Of a stretch of DNA of 64,000 bases, positions 33,714-41,593 are shown one piece after another. The first letter of the stretch is position 1, and every line of letters begins with the position of its first letter. The position numbers and the translations under genes were made by a program. The notes below the pieces were generated by a model. It searched no databases, was not told the origin of the DNA, and saw nothing but the letters and a program-made list of their open reading frames with translations. This stretch comes from CAMASH01 sp041746635 (GTDB lineage: Bacteria; Verrucomicrobiota; Verrucomicrobiia; Chthoniobacterales; Terrimicrobiaceae). The stretch is from the NCBI GenBank assembly GCA_041746635.1, contig JBGTGQ010000003.1, positions 1 through 64,000 of the forward strand, given 5' to 3'.

Positions 33714-33762
33714 GGAGGGCGGGCGTCCCGCCCGCCAAAGGCGGCCAGGATGGCCGCCCTCC
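33714..33762. repeat. GC-rich palindromic repeat
   Basis: GGAGGGCGG (33714-33722) and CCGCCCTCC (33754-33762) enclose inner hairpins GCGGGCGTCCCGCCCGC and GGCGGCCAGGATGGCCGCC. It fills much of the 144-bp gap between the DUF1460 gene and yajC. It resembles the element at 38650-38711 in its GGAGGGCG ends. Confidence 0.8.
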
Positions 33763-33773
33763 ATACTTTATCC

Positions 33774-34640
33774 TCAAATCTCACTCGGCCGCGCCACCAT
33801 GATGCCGGCGTGCAGGCTGTAGCGTTTCAGGTAGTCGCTCAAACGCGAATCCACTACGACCTTGCGCGCATTTTTCGATGCGTGCATGAAGCGCAGGACG
33901 CCATTTTTATCCCGATAAGCCATTCCGACGTGGGAGGTGTAGGTCCCAGGCCAAGTCGTGACGATGGAAATAATGTCACCATCCTGGAGGTGTTTTTCCG
34001 CGGCGGGAACGGAAGATTTCGGCACATACCAGATGCCGCGTTCGGAAAGGGCGCTTTCGATCCGGGCCATCTGGGGAATCATGGAAGGATCGGCCCGGAG
34101 CTGGCGAAAGTACTTTGAGGGTTTGCCCCCCATGTAGTTCATGGTCCGGTAGATCTTTTTCGCCCCGGGCAGGCTTGGAGTGACATCCTTCACCAGGCTC
34201 CGTTTTTGGTTGTCCTGCAGCCAGTCCTCCAGGTGGTGCAGGCGCGAAACGAACTTGCCGTCACAGCGGCCCCCGCGGTAGCGGTCGAGCTCGATCATGC
34301 GAAGCATGTCAGCCGTGGTGGGATTTTCCGAAACCTTGAGCGCGCGCGCCGCTCCGAGGGCGATCTCGAAAAACGTCCAGCAATCCATGCCCGCCATGTT
34401 CACACTGGGCGTCTCGATGCGGTCGTCGAGTTCGAGGGTGTAGTTCTTGTAGGGCGTCCCAAGGAGGGCGAGCCCGACTTTGGCCGTGCGCTCGCCGATG
34501 GGCAGGGCGCGCCAGTTTTCCGCGATACCCCGATTGATCAGGGATTGGAATTTTCCCGGGCCAACAAAGACGACACTCTCCGGGAGGGCCGCGGCAGATA
34601 ACGAAGCGACGGCGGCAAGCCAAAAAATCAGGACACGCAT
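33774..34640 (-). CDS. Exported DUF1460 (NlpC/P60-like) hydrolase
   Basis: The product has 288 residues. A signal peptide (MRVLIFWLAAVASLSAAA) is followed by a cysteine-peptidase-like domain: the nucleophile region in NMAGMDCWTFFEIAL and the His in TSHVGMAYRD. The spacing matches DUF1460 proteins, which are N-acetylmuramoyl-L-alanine amidase-like enzymes of the envelope. The long upstream open frame (to 35219) overlaps the divergent DUF4870 gene and is not coding. ATG 34640 starts the signal peptide. Confidence 0.86.
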   Translation of the reverse strand: MRVLIFWLAAVASLSAAALPESVVFVGPGKFQSLINRGIAENWRALPIGERTAKVGLALLGTPYKNYTLELDDRIETPSVNMAGMDCWTFFEIALGAARALKVSENPTTADMLRMIELDRYRGGRCDGKFVSRLHHLEDWLQDNQKRSLVKDVTPSLPGAKKIYRTMNYMGGKPSKYFRQLRADPSMIPQMARIESALSERGIWYVPKSSVPAAEKHLQDGDIISIVTTWPGTYTSHVGMAYRDKNGVLRFMHASKNARKVVVDSRLSDYLKRYSLHAGIMVARPSEI

Positions 34641-34727
34641 AAGACCCACCCGTAACCCCGTCAGAGAAATTCCGCAACCCGCGCAATCCGTCTCGCCATT
34701 TGCGCGGAACTTGCTACACACCCTGTC

Positions 34728-35126
34728 ATGGACACACCACCGCTCACGCCAGACCCCGTCCCGCAACCACCGTTTCAGCCGCCATCCTCTTCCGGCCTCT
34801 CCAATAACCAATGGGCGGTCATCATGCACCTGAGCGCCCTTGTCGGGTTGGCTCTGCCGGTGGGCAACATCCTCGCCCCGCTCATCCTCTGGCTGGTGAA
34901 AAAAGCCGAAATCCCCTCGCTCGATCAAGTCGGCAAGGATGTTTTGAATTTTCAAATCTCCTGGTCCATCTACCTGCTGCTCTCCGGCCTGAGCATGTTT
35001 TTCTGCATCGGCGTGGTGTTGCTGCCCGTGGCCGCCATCGCGTGGCTGGTTTTTCTCATCATGGGAGCCATCAAAGCCAGCAACGGCGAACGGTACAACT
35101 TCCCGCTGACCATCAAGATGCTCTAA
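34728..35126 (+). CDS. DUF4870 family membrane protein
   Basis: The product has 132 residues. The Pro-rich N-terminus (PPLTPDPVPQPPFQPP) is followed by NNQWAVIMHLSALVGLALP, GNILAPLILWLVKKAEIPSL and FLIMGAIKASNGERYNFPLT, the three conserved blocks of DUF4870. Three or four helices are expected. Its function is unknown. It lies 18 bases upstream of creB and is divergent from the DUF1460 gene. Confidence 0.88.
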   Translation: MDTPPLTPDPVPQPPFQPPSSSGLSNNQWAVIMHLSALVGLALPVGNILAPLILWLVKKAEIPSLDQVGKDVLNFQISWSIYLLLSGLSMFFCIGVVLLPVAAIAWLVFLIMGAIKASNGERYNFPLTIKML

Positions 35127-35144
35127 ACACCACGACGGCCTCTC

Positions 35145-35795
35145 GTGAAAATCCTGATCGTCGAGGACGACCCCGGCATCGCCGAAGTCCTCGACTATGC
35201 CCTCCGCGCCGACGGGCATTCGGTCACACTGACCGGCAAAGGCGCCGAGGCCGTAGCCCGTGCGACGGAAGCCGAGTGCATCGTACTCGATGTCGGTCTG
35301 CCGGATTTCGACGGCTTCGAAGTCTGTCGCCGCATCCGCAAAACCTCCGACATCCCCATCCTATTCCTTACTTCACGCTCGGACGAGATTGATCGCGTCG
35401 TCGGCTTGGAAATCGGCGGCGACGATTACCTCACCAAACCCTTCAGCACCCGCGAACTCCTAGCCCGCATCAAAGCCATCATGCGGAGGCTCTCACCGAC
35501 AACCACCCCCCGTGACACCACCGGCCTCACCCTCGATCTCGAAAAACACGCCGTCACCCACCTCGACCACCCCGTGGACCTCTCCCGCTTGGAATTCGAA
35601 CTCCTCGCCGTCCTCCACAAACACCCCGGCCGCGTCTTCACCCGCAACCAGATCCTCGACCATGCCTGGCCAGACGGCGGCTGCGTCACCGACCGCACCG
35701 TGGACGCCCACATTAAATCCCTGCGCAAAAAACTCGGTGACCCCGACCTCATCGAAACCGTCCGCGGCGTCGGCTATCGCCTGCGGGAAACATGA
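35145..35795 (+). CDS. creB: CreB-like response regulator (OmpR family)
   Basis: The product has 216 residues. The receiver domain has VEDDPGIAEVL, the phospho-acceptor Asp in IVLDVGLPDFDGFEV, the FLTSRS switch residue and Lys in DDYLTKPF. The C-terminal winged helix ends TVDAHIKSLRKKLGDPDLIE. The GTG start is 18 bases after the DUF4870 stop. Assignment to CreB rests on overall likeness, the CreC-like partner and the CreD-like gene in the same window. Confidence 0.85.
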   Translation: MKILIVEDDPGIAEVLDYALRADGHSVTLTGKGAEAVARATEAECIVLDVGLPDFDGFEVCRRIRKTSDIPILFLTSRSDEIDRVVGLEIGGDDYLTKPFSTRELLARIKAIMRRLSPTTTPRDTTGLTLDLEKHAVTHLDHPVDLSRLEFELLAVLHKHPGRVFTRNQILDHAWPDGGCVTDRTVDAHIKSLRKKLGDPDLIETVRGVGYRLRET

Positions 35796-37258
35796 AACAA
35801 TCCTCCCCCGTCTGGCGCGCCGTTTATTTCATCCAGCGCCTCATCAGTTGGATCGCCCCGCCGCTGCACAGCCTCCACTGGAAAATCTTCGCCCTCCTCC
35901 TCATCGGGCTTTTTCTCCCCGCCGTTTATTTCCTCTGGGAAGTGCAGATCGGAATTGAACGCAGTCACCTTCGCTCCACCGAGCAAGGCATGATTGATAC
36001 CGCCATCGTTCTCGCCGACTCCCTTCAGACTCCCACCGAACTCACCACCCTCCCCTCCGCCCGTGAGATCAAGCGCCGTCTCTTTCAGGACCTTTCTCCC
36101 GACCTCCGCATCGTCATCTACGACCCCGCTGGCTTTGTCCTCTCGGACACGGCCGGCCTCCTTGCACCCGGCACCAGCGCTGCCGAACAAAAAGACGTCC
36201 GCCTCGCCCTCAGCGGCAAACACGGCGCCCGCTGGGTGCGCGACCCCTACCGCCGGGTCGTGGTCCTCTACAGCACCGTTCCGTTTTATCGCGACGGAAA
36301 AATCGCCGGAGCCATCGGTATCATTAAATCCACCTCCGATGTCCGCCAATCCATCTGGCGTTCCCTCGTGGATCTCGCCAAGCCCGCCCTCCTCGCCTTC
36401 GGGATTGCCGCCGCCACCTCCTACCTCCTCTCGAACTACCTCACCCGCGTCATCACGGGCATGGCCGACCGCGCCAAACGCATCGCCGACGGCGAACCTG
36501 GCGTGCGTCTCGAAACCTGGACCAAAAGCGAACTCGGTGACCTGGCCCGCGCCTTCGAGGCCATGCGCCGCAAACTCGAAGGCAAAGCCTACATTGAGGA
36601 AATGGCCTCCACCCTTTCCCACGAGCTCAAGACTCCCCTCACCTCCATCCGCGGTGCCGCCGACATCATTCAGGACAGCGACTCGCCGCAAGTCCGCGAG
36701 AAATTCCTCACCAACATCCGCGCCGAAGTGGACCGCCTCACCGGCATCGTCAACAACCTCCTCGCTCTTTCCCGCATCGAAACACGCCCCGTCGCGCAAC
36801 ACGCCTCCTGCCGCATGGACGAAGTCGCCTCCGAAGTCGCCGAGACCTTCCGTCCGCGCTTGGAAATGCTGGGCCTGAAATTTGAAACCCAGATTGTCCA
36901 AAGCCCAGACCCCCTATCCGTCGAAGCGGAATCTCTCCGCCAGATTCTCACCATCCTGCTCGACAACGCCTGCGCCTTCACCCCATCCGGAAAAACCATC
37001 CGGTTGGAAGCCACCGCCGCCACCGCACAAGTCAGCGATCAAGGCAGTGGCATCGAACCCGACTTGCAGACCAAGGTCTTCGAGCGATTTTTCACCACCG
37101 TCAATCCCCTCACCGGACACCGCGGCACTGGCCTCGGCCTCGCCATCGCGCAATCCCTCACCACCCGCGCCCACGGCCAGATCACCCTGCAAAGCACCCC
37201 CGGCCAGGGCACCCAGGTCATCGTCACCTTTCCCGTTCAATCCGGTGCCGAGGGCTGA
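35792..37258 (+). CDS. creC: CreC-like sensor histidine kinase
   Basis: The product has 488 residues. Two membrane helices (near residues 33-50 and 195-215) flank a periplasmic sensor of about 140 residues, then come HAMP, HisKA with STLSHELKTPLTSIRGAADI, and HATPase_c with the N box ILLDNACAFTPS and G boxes DQGSGIEPD and TGLGLAIAQS. It probably senses an envelope or metabolic signal and phosphorylates the partner regulator, with which it overlaps by ATGA (35792-35795). A loose GGAAAGCA/TGCTTTCC inverted repeat follows the stop at about 37277-37340. Confidence 0.86.
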   Translation: MKQSSPVWRAVYFIQRLISWIAPPLHSLHWKIFALLLIGLFLPAVYFLWEVQIGIERSHLRSTEQGMIDTAIVLADSLQTPTELTTLPSAREIKRRLFQDLSPDLRIVIYDPAGFVLSDTAGLLAPGTSAAEQKDVRLALSGKHGARWVRDPYRRVVVLYSTVPFYRDGKIAGAIGIIKSTSDVRQSIWRSLVDLAKPALLAFGIAAATSYLLSNYLTRVITGMADRAKRIADGEPGVRLETWTKSELGDLARAFEAMRRKLEGKAYIEEMASTLSHELKTPLTSIRGAADIIQDSDSPQVREKFLTNIRAEVDRLTGIVNNLLALSRIETRPVAQHASCRMDEVASEVAETFRPRLEMLGLKFETQIVQSPDPLSVEAESLRQILTILLDNACAFTPSGKTIRLEATAATAQVSDQGSGIEPDLQTKVFERFFTTVNPLTGHRGTGLGLAIAQSLTTRAHGQITLQSTPGQGTQVIVTFPVQSGAEG

Positions 37259-37350
37259 CGCGAAAGTGCTCCGAGGAAAGCAAGAAAACAGGAAATGCAT
37301 TGGCTCGCGCCAGACACCTCCTGCTTCCTGCTTTCCCCGGAGTTATTACT

Positions 37351-37737
37351 TTAGATGAACTGCCAGAGCCCGATCACCGCGCCCTGTGGATCCTTGATGA
37401 TGGCAAATCGGCCGAAAGGCAGCGCAGTGACATCCTTGCAAATCTCCGCGCCCAACTCACGGGCCTTGGCGATCGCGGCTTCGAGATTTTCCACCGTCAC
37501 ATAGTTGATCCACATTCCGGGCAAGAGTTGCGCGTCGGCAGGCAGCTCAATCATCCCCGTCACGGTGCGTTCGCCTGTCTTGAAGAACGAATAGGTGAAG
37601 TCACCCATGTCCTTGTCCTCGCGCTCCCAGCCAAAGAGGCTGGTGTAAAATTTCGCGCTCGCAGCAGCGTCGTGGGTGGTCAGTTCGGTCCAGCTGATCA
37701 AGCCGGGTGTTTTGTCAGGTTCGCAGTTTTCGCTCAT
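37351..37737 (-). CDS. VOC (glyoxalase/bleomycin-resistance) family protein
   Basis: The product has 128 residues. It shows one beta-alpha-beta-beta-beta pair, GLISWTELTTHDAAASAKFY and FGRFAIIKDPQGAVIGLWQF, with conserved Glu/His positions for a metal site. It resembles the YdhR/PhnB-like VOC proteins often found with AHSA1 and ArsR genes. The substrate is unknown. The start at 37737 gives MSENCEPDKTPG. It is downstream of the AHSA1 gene on the same strand with a 58-bp gap. Confidence 0.85.
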   Translation of the reverse strand: MSENCEPDKTPGLISWTELTTHDAAASAKFYTSLFGWEREDKDMGDFTYSFFKTGERTVTGMIELPADAQLLPGMWINYVTVENLEAAIAKARELGAEICKDVTALPFGRFAIIKDPQGAVIGLWQFI

Positions 37738-37795
37738 AGTATGTGTGAACTTTTGATGTTTATTTTTGTCGGTGAAATTTGTGCCTCGATCCCGG

Positions 37796-38245
37796 TCAGG
37801 CGGGAAACAGCTTGTCGAGTTTCTCGAGGGCCACTGTCCAGCCCTGCTGGTGGTTGGTGACGTTCTCAGCGGTCGGGAAATTTTCGTGCGTGAGGCGCAC
37901 TTCGGTCGAACCACCGCAGTCAACGAACTCCACCGTGACCAGCGTTTCGCGATCCGCGTAAGCCGGGTCGTCCTCCCACTGCCACGTGTAAACCAGTTTT
38001 TCTGGCGAGGCGACTTCCCGATAAGTGCCGCCTACAGTCATCTCGCCCTGCGATGTCTTCATGCAAAAGCGATAAGCTCCGCCCGGGCGCACATCCATTT
38101 CCAAGCCTGTGAGTTCGCAACCCTCACCCCCAAACCACTGTCGGACCAGCTCCGGTTCCGTCCACGCGGCAAAAACGCGCTCGCGCGGCGCGGCAAAAGT
38201 TCGGTGGAGATTCAGGATGTTTTTTTCTTCCGTGGTGGCGTTCAT
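37796..38245 (-). CDS. SRPBCC/AHSA1 domain protein
   Basis: The product has 149 residues. The START-like hydrophobic-cavity fold has LNLHRTFAAPRERVFAAWTE, LVRQWFGGEG and VYTWQWEDDP near the family positions, and ends GWTVALEKLDKLF. Such proteins are often encoded after an ArsR regulator, and this gene overlaps the ArsR stop by 4 bp. Ligand or client is unknown. Confidence 0.9.
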   Translation of the reverse strand: MNATTEEKNILNLHRTFAAPRERVFAAWTEPELVRQWFGGEGCELTGLEMDVRPGGAYRFCMKTSQGEMTVGGTYREVASPEKLVYTWQWEDDPAYADRETLVTVEFVDCGGSTEVRLTHENFPTAENVTNHQQGWTVALEKLDKLFPA

Positions 38246-38595
38246 GACTTGGATTTCTTTGGTTGTTCGGATTGTTCTTCGAGGAATTGGGCGAGCGCAT
38301 CAAATTGCCCCTCCCAGAATTTTTGGTAGTGCGCGATCCACTCGGACGCCTCGCGCATCGGCTCCGCATCGAGACTCATCCGATGCACGCGTCCGTCCCG
38401 CTCCCGCCGGACCAGTCCAGCCTTTTCCAGCACCCGCAAATGTTTGGAAATTGCCGGCAACGACATGGCGAAGGGCCGGGCCAGTTCCGTCACCCGGCAT
38501 TCTGCCCGGGCGAGCAACTCCAAAATGCCGCGTCGCGTCGGATCGGAGAGCGCGGAGAAAATTGAATCAAGTGTTACACTTGAATTATTAACCAT
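38242..38595 (-). CDS. ArsR-family transcriptional repressor
   Basis: The product has 117 residues. Winged helix: IFSALSDPTRRGILELLARA, then MSLPAISKHLRVLEKAGLV and RRERDGRVHRMSLD. No ELCV(C/G)DL-type metal Cys pair is present, so it belongs to the non-metal class linked to AHSA1 genes. ATG 38595 was preferred over one 12 codons upstream, and palindromes that cover this start suggest autoregulation of the ArsR-AHSA1-VOC set. Confidence 0.88.
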   Translation of the reverse strand: MVNNSSVTLDSIFSALSDPTRRGILELLARAECRVTELARPFAMSLPAISKHLRVLEKAGLVRRERDGRVHRMSLDAEPMREASEWIAHYQKFWEGQFDALAQFLEEQSEQPKKSKS

Positions 38596-38603
38596 ACGGT
38601 TAA
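38569..38603. promoter_or_regulatory. Candidate ArsR operator palindromes
   Basis: Two palindromes lie here. AAGTGTTACACTT (38569-38581) is in the first codons and TTAACCATACGGTTAA (38588-38603) spans the ArsR start codon. Their position fits autorepression. No footprint is known and the assignment is inference. Confidence 0.4.
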
Positions 38604-38649
38604 GTATTAGACCAGACAGCACGTTTGGCAAGCGTTGTTTCTGGAAAAT

Positions 38650-38711
38650 GGAGGGCGAGCCTCCGCGTGAGTCGTTTTTCTTTCGACGGGTCGGACGGAG
38701 CCTCGCCCTCC
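38650..38711. repeat. Palindromic repeat between divergent genes
   Basis: GGAGGGCGAGCCTCCG (38650-38665) pairs with 38696-38711 at 15 of 16 positions. A TTTTTC run lies in the loop. The 185-bp gap between the ArsR gene and the antitoxin gene holds little else. Confidence 0.8.
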
Positions 38712-38780
38712 CCGATTTTGCGTGAGGTTCTCCCCTGCATCCCGGCTTGCGAAAAGGCCTCGTCCCGGTTACAAAGAATC

Positions 38781-38993
38781 ATGTCAGCGACAGTTGATCT
38801 CCAGCAAATGAGCATCCCGGACAAATTGCGTCTCATGGAAGCCCTTTGGATCGATTTGTCAAAGGAGGACGTCGCGTCTCCTGGCTGGCATGGTGAGGTT
38901 CTGGCTGAACGGGATCGCCTCATTGCCACAGGCGAAGAAAAATTCGTGGAGTGGGAAACCGCCAAGCAGCAGCTCCGCAAAGAACTGCAGTGA
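38781..38993 (+). CDS. Addiction-module antitoxin (RelB/ParD-like short protein)
   Basis: The product has 70 residues. The sequence MSIPDKLRLMEALWIDLSKE followed by SPGWHGEVLAERDRLIATGE and WETAKQQLRKEL fits the short addiction-module antitoxin family that pairs with RelE-type toxins. Its stop overlaps the toxin GTG (GTGA at 38990-38993). The long upstream frame reads the palindromic repeat and is not coding. Confidence 0.85.
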   Translation: MSATVDLQQMSIPDKLRLMEALWIDLSKEDVASPGWHGEVLAERDRLIATGEEKFVEWETAKQQLRKELQ

Positions 38994-39292
38994 CAATCAC
39001 CATTCAGCCGTCGGCACTCGCCGATTTGCGAAGGGGATTCCATTTCTACGAGAGGCAGGGAGACGGATTGGGAATGTATTTCTTTGACTCCCTCTCCTCA
39101 GACATTGATTCCCTGCGCTTGTATGCAGGCAGCCATCCCATTCATTTCGGGAAGTTCCTGCGGCTGCTTTCCAAGCGATTCCCCTATGCCGTGTATTACG
39201 AGGTCGAGCACGAGACCATCTTCGTTCGCGCCGTCCTGGACCTGCGGCGTGATCCGGTCTGGATTGCTGGCAGGCTGAAGAAACTCAAATAG
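38990..39292 (+). CDS. RelE/ParE-family toxin
   Basis: The product has 100 residues. It begins VTITIQPSALADLRRGFHFY and ends FVRAVLDLRRDPVWIAGRL, the beta-strand layout of ParE/RelE toxins. The GTG start gives translational coupling to the antitoxin. An ATG further upstream would lie inside the antitoxin gene. The target (gyrase or mRNA) cannot be told from sequence. Confidence 0.85.
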   Translation: MTITIQPSALADLRRGFHFYERQGDGLGMYFFDSLSSDIDSLRLYAGSHPIHFGKFLRLLSKRFPYAVYYEVEHETIFVRAVLDLRRDPVWIAGRLKKLK

Positions 39293-39362
39293 AACACAGT
39301 CATAGGCAATGCGATCCCACTCCCACCTTGCGCCGGACAGCGTTTGGCGGTAAAAAGCTGTC

Positions 39363-39614
39363 ATGCCGACCATGACGCAGGTCTTTCAGGAAGCCCGCGC
39401 GCTTCCTTCCAAGGAACGGGCGCGGCTCGTTTCCAAACTGATCGCGGCGGATATGCCCGCCTTGGACACGGACGAAAAAGAATTGGTCCGGCGTGAGGAG
39501 GAAGTGCGCAATGGGCGGGTTCGGCGCGTGGAAATTTCCACGGTCATGCAGGAGGCTCGCGCATTGGCAGGCATCGGGGGAAAAGTCCCCGCGCTCAAAT
39601 TGCGCAAGGGCTAA
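39363..39614 (+). CDS. Small addiction-module antitoxin-like protein
   Basis: The product has 83 residues. MTQVFQEARALPSKERARLV resembles the helical N-terminus of addiction-module antitoxins, and a similar block (STVMQEARALAGIGG) recurs near the C-terminus. The middle is highly charged (EKELVRREEEVRNGRVRRVE). Its 3' end overlaps the convergent toxin-like gene by 4 bp, so it could pair with that gene or with the RelE toxin 70 bases upstream. Confidence 0.6.
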   Translation: MPTMTQVFQEARALPSKERARLVSKLIAADMPALDTDEKELVRREEEVRNGRVRRVEISTVMQEARALAGIGGKVPALKLRKG

Positions 39615-39931
39615 TTGCTGACCCGGCGGTTTTTCCAGTAGCCGGGACGGCGTTGCGGCGCGTTCACAGCCATCACGTAAGGCTCACCCCGGATGTCATC
39701 AATAAAGCGGATCACGTAGCGGAAGGTTTGCGTCGGGCCGTAATACCGCCAGCCGGGCCGTCCACAAGGATCCGGCGGCAACTCAAGCGGACGAAAATCA
39801 ATAGCGACCAATCCCGTTTCGATTTCATCAATAAAACGGGCTAGCGCCCGCTGGTCATAGTGATGATCTTTCATCCAGCGGATAGAATTAAGGTACTCGC
39901 TCCTGGCGGCTGGATGAATCCCATAGCTCAT
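39611..39931 (-). CDS. ParE/RelE-type toxin-like protein, convergent
   Basis: The product has 106 residues. YGIHPAARSEYLNSIRWMKD, the middle ARFIDEIETGLVAIDFRPLE, and FRYVIRFIDDIRGEPYVMAV then QRRPGYWKNR match the ParE-like plasmid-stabilisation fold with its final R-x-P-x-YW-x2-R. The start at 39931 (MSYGIHPAAR) fits the family. A cognate antitoxin on the same strand is not seen; the nearest candidate is convergent at 39363-39614. Confidence 0.72.
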   Translation of the reverse strand: MSYGIHPAARSEYLNSIRWMKDHHYDQRALARFIDEIETGLVAIDFRPLELPPDPCGRPGWRYYGPTQTFRYVIRFIDDIRGEPYVMAVNAPQRRPGYWKNRRVSN

Positions 39932-40099
39932 TGAGCCCACGATTTTTGCCGGGGGCGATTCGGACGACAATGGAAAACTGGGTTACAAAGAAGGATTACT
40001 GCTATTTCTCCGGCCACGTTCTCACGAACGCGGCTACGTAGCCGCCGGCGTGAGCCGGTGGAGTCCAGATCCCATTCACTTTTCATCACACTCCTTACG

Positions 40100-40122
40100 C
40101 GCCCCGCAGGGGCGGTTTTTTT
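40100..40122 (+). terminator. Rho-independent terminator
   Basis: CGCCCC (40100-40105), loop GCA, GGGGCG (40109-40114), then G and seven T (40116-40122) form a good intrinsic terminator for rightward transcription. The rest of 39932-40360 has no gene on either strand. It contains GCCGCCGGCGTGAGCCGG-type short repeats and an AT-rich stretch. Confidence 0.75.
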
Positions 40123-40360
40123 ACCCGAAAAAGAGCCATTTTACAGAGTAAAAACTCTTTTTAACGCCTCCCTCATGGAACAAAGTCCCACCCGACGCTC
40201 GTTTTGTTCCGCAACACATTCAACGAAACGGCTCCCACTCTCCAAATCTCGACAAATCCGGCGCGCCCGCTAGAAAACCCTCCATGCAGACGATGACCTC
40301 ATCTCTAGCAACCCCTTCCCCGAAGAGAACCCATTCGGGGTCTATATACTCCTCTTTCAA

Positions 40361-40570
40361 ATGAACATCACAGAACTTATCGAAGAACTTCGCAAAATTG
40401 AGCGCGAGCACGGCGACATCCATGTATCTGCGGTTTCCGCCTACGGTCACCCCGAATTGACAATTCACGGTATCAGCTATGAACCGGCTGGTCCCCTTGA
40501 ATCGGCTTCCCACGAGAACAATCAAACCCTTCCAGAACGTGTCCTTTTGGAAATGAAGTTCGCACAATGA
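40361..40570 (+). CDS. Small acidic protein of unknown function
   Basis: The product has 69 residues. MNITELIEELRKIEREHGDI and HVSAVSAYGHPELTIHGISY look like a real cytoplasmic protein, similar in outline to phage or accessory proteins that begin with an ELIEEL helix and a GD(I/V) turn. No family is assigned. Base composition is AT-richer than the neighbours. It overlaps the next gene by 4 bp. Confidence 0.6.
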   Translation: MNITELIEELRKIEREHGDIHVSAVSAYGHPELTIHGISYEPAGPLESASHENNQTLPERVLLEMKFAQ

Positions 40571-40857
40571 ACGCGAAAGTTTCGTTACATCTTTACGAAA
40601 AACAACAAACAATGCATCCGGACGTGAAAAACCTCAATACCCTAACTATTGCGACTTCCATTAAGCTGAGCGTGATTGCATTCATTGCTATCGCTCTTCT
40701 CTTTGGGTATGCATTTGCATCCTCTCCAACGAGCTGTCCATTCGTAAATCCCAACACAGGGCTTGACTGCATAGGTGTACCGATGCCTGACGGTTACTCG
40801 GTTGCTGGGGAGAAGTGGAGATGTAACAAAGGACACAAGTGGATTGTCAAAGACTAA
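40567..40857 (+). CDS. Membrane-anchored small protein of unknown function
   Basis: The product has 96 residues. One hydrophobic helix (IKLSVIAFIAIALLFGYAFA, about residues 33-52) is followed by a short extracytoplasmic part with three Cys (SCPFVNPNTGLDCIGVPMPD and KWRCNKGHKWIV). The tail WRCNKGHKW looks like half a zinc ribbon. ATG 40567 overlaps the preceding stop, though a later ATG (residue 16) would also leave the helix intact. No homologous family is recognised. Confidence 0.6.
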   Translation: MNAKVSLHLYEKQQTMHPDVKNLNTLTIATSIKLSVIAFIAIALLFGYAFASSPTSCPFVNPNTGLDCIGVPMPDGYSVAGEKWRCNKGHKWIVKD

Positions 40858-40920
40858 AAAATGCCCTGACGAGCAAGCCGATCTCCCGTTGGGACTTGCG
40901 GCATACCAACAAGCGGCAAA

Positions 40921-41520
40921 ATGAACACTCTCAGTGACTACTCGATAGACTGGCAGCACCTTGTAGTTCTATTGTATGCGCTTGAAGGCATGTCAGGCGA
41001 CATACCAACGCGGCAAAGAACTATGGAGCATATTCAGACCGAGCAATTACTCGAGTTGCGTCCTGAGGATCATCTTCCGTATCGAACCGCCCAAGAACCG
41101 AGTTGGCAGACAGATATCGCCTGGGCGAGGAAGAATGCCGTGATGTTAGGGTTCGTCAACAATCATGAATGGAACTCTTGGGAGGTTGCAAGGTCGGGAA
41201 GAGAATTCCTTAAGAATATTCTTGGTCGCTGCAAGACAAAGAATCTTTTGCTATCTCGATGCTGTTTGTGGTCACTCAGGCTCAAGCAGATCGTCTCCCC
41301 TGGATTTACTCCCTCTTCAACAGATTCCGTGGCACCGCCAAAGGGAAATCGCTCAATGCCATCGCTTGTGGAGTATCAACAGTTGATAGAAGAGAAGCTG
41401 CGAACAGCAACGATTGAAGAACTTGCGACAAGGATCAGCCGCAAGCTCGGAATGAATATTCCACCAACTAAGCCGAGCGTGGCATATGCCCTTCACGTTT
41501 ATGTGATGTCGACAATATGA
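40921..41520 (+). CDS. Accessory protein of unknown function, Mrr-N-like helices
   Basis: The product has 199 residues. The N-terminal 95 residues (WQHLVVLLYALEGMSGDIPT, DIAWARKNAVMLGFVNN, SWEVARSGREFL) resemble the winged-helix N-domain found in Mrr-type proteins, with the W...AR...L..G pattern. The C-terminal part has EYQQLIEEKLRTATIEELAT and LGMNIPPTKPSVAYALHV. No nuclease motif is visible. AT-richer composition suggests transfer. Confidence 0.5.
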   Translation: MNTLSDYSIDWQHLVVLLYALEGMSGDIPTRQRTMEHIQTEQLLELRPEDHLPYRTAQEPSWQTDIAWARKNAVMLGFVNNHEWNSWEVARSGREFLKNILGRCKTKNLLLSRCCLWSLRLKQIVSPGFTPSSTDSVAPPKGNRSMPSLVEYQQLIEEKLRTATIEELATRISRKLGMNIPPTKPSVAYALHVYVMSTI

Positions 41521-41593
41521 AAAAGCTAACGGATGTGTCCAGTGTATCGCTGATCTAACAAACTCGCAAATGACCGACGTCGCATAATCCGCT

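Noticed and set aside
40220..40612. Minus-strand frame of 130 codons
   Set aside because: It covers the likelier plus-strand gene 40361-40570 in antisense and has no motif.
40858..41593. Possible further attC sites between the AT-richer genes
   Set aside because: The short inverted repeats there lack RYYYAAC/GTTRRRY boxes and do not show the core complementarity seen at 1-2430.
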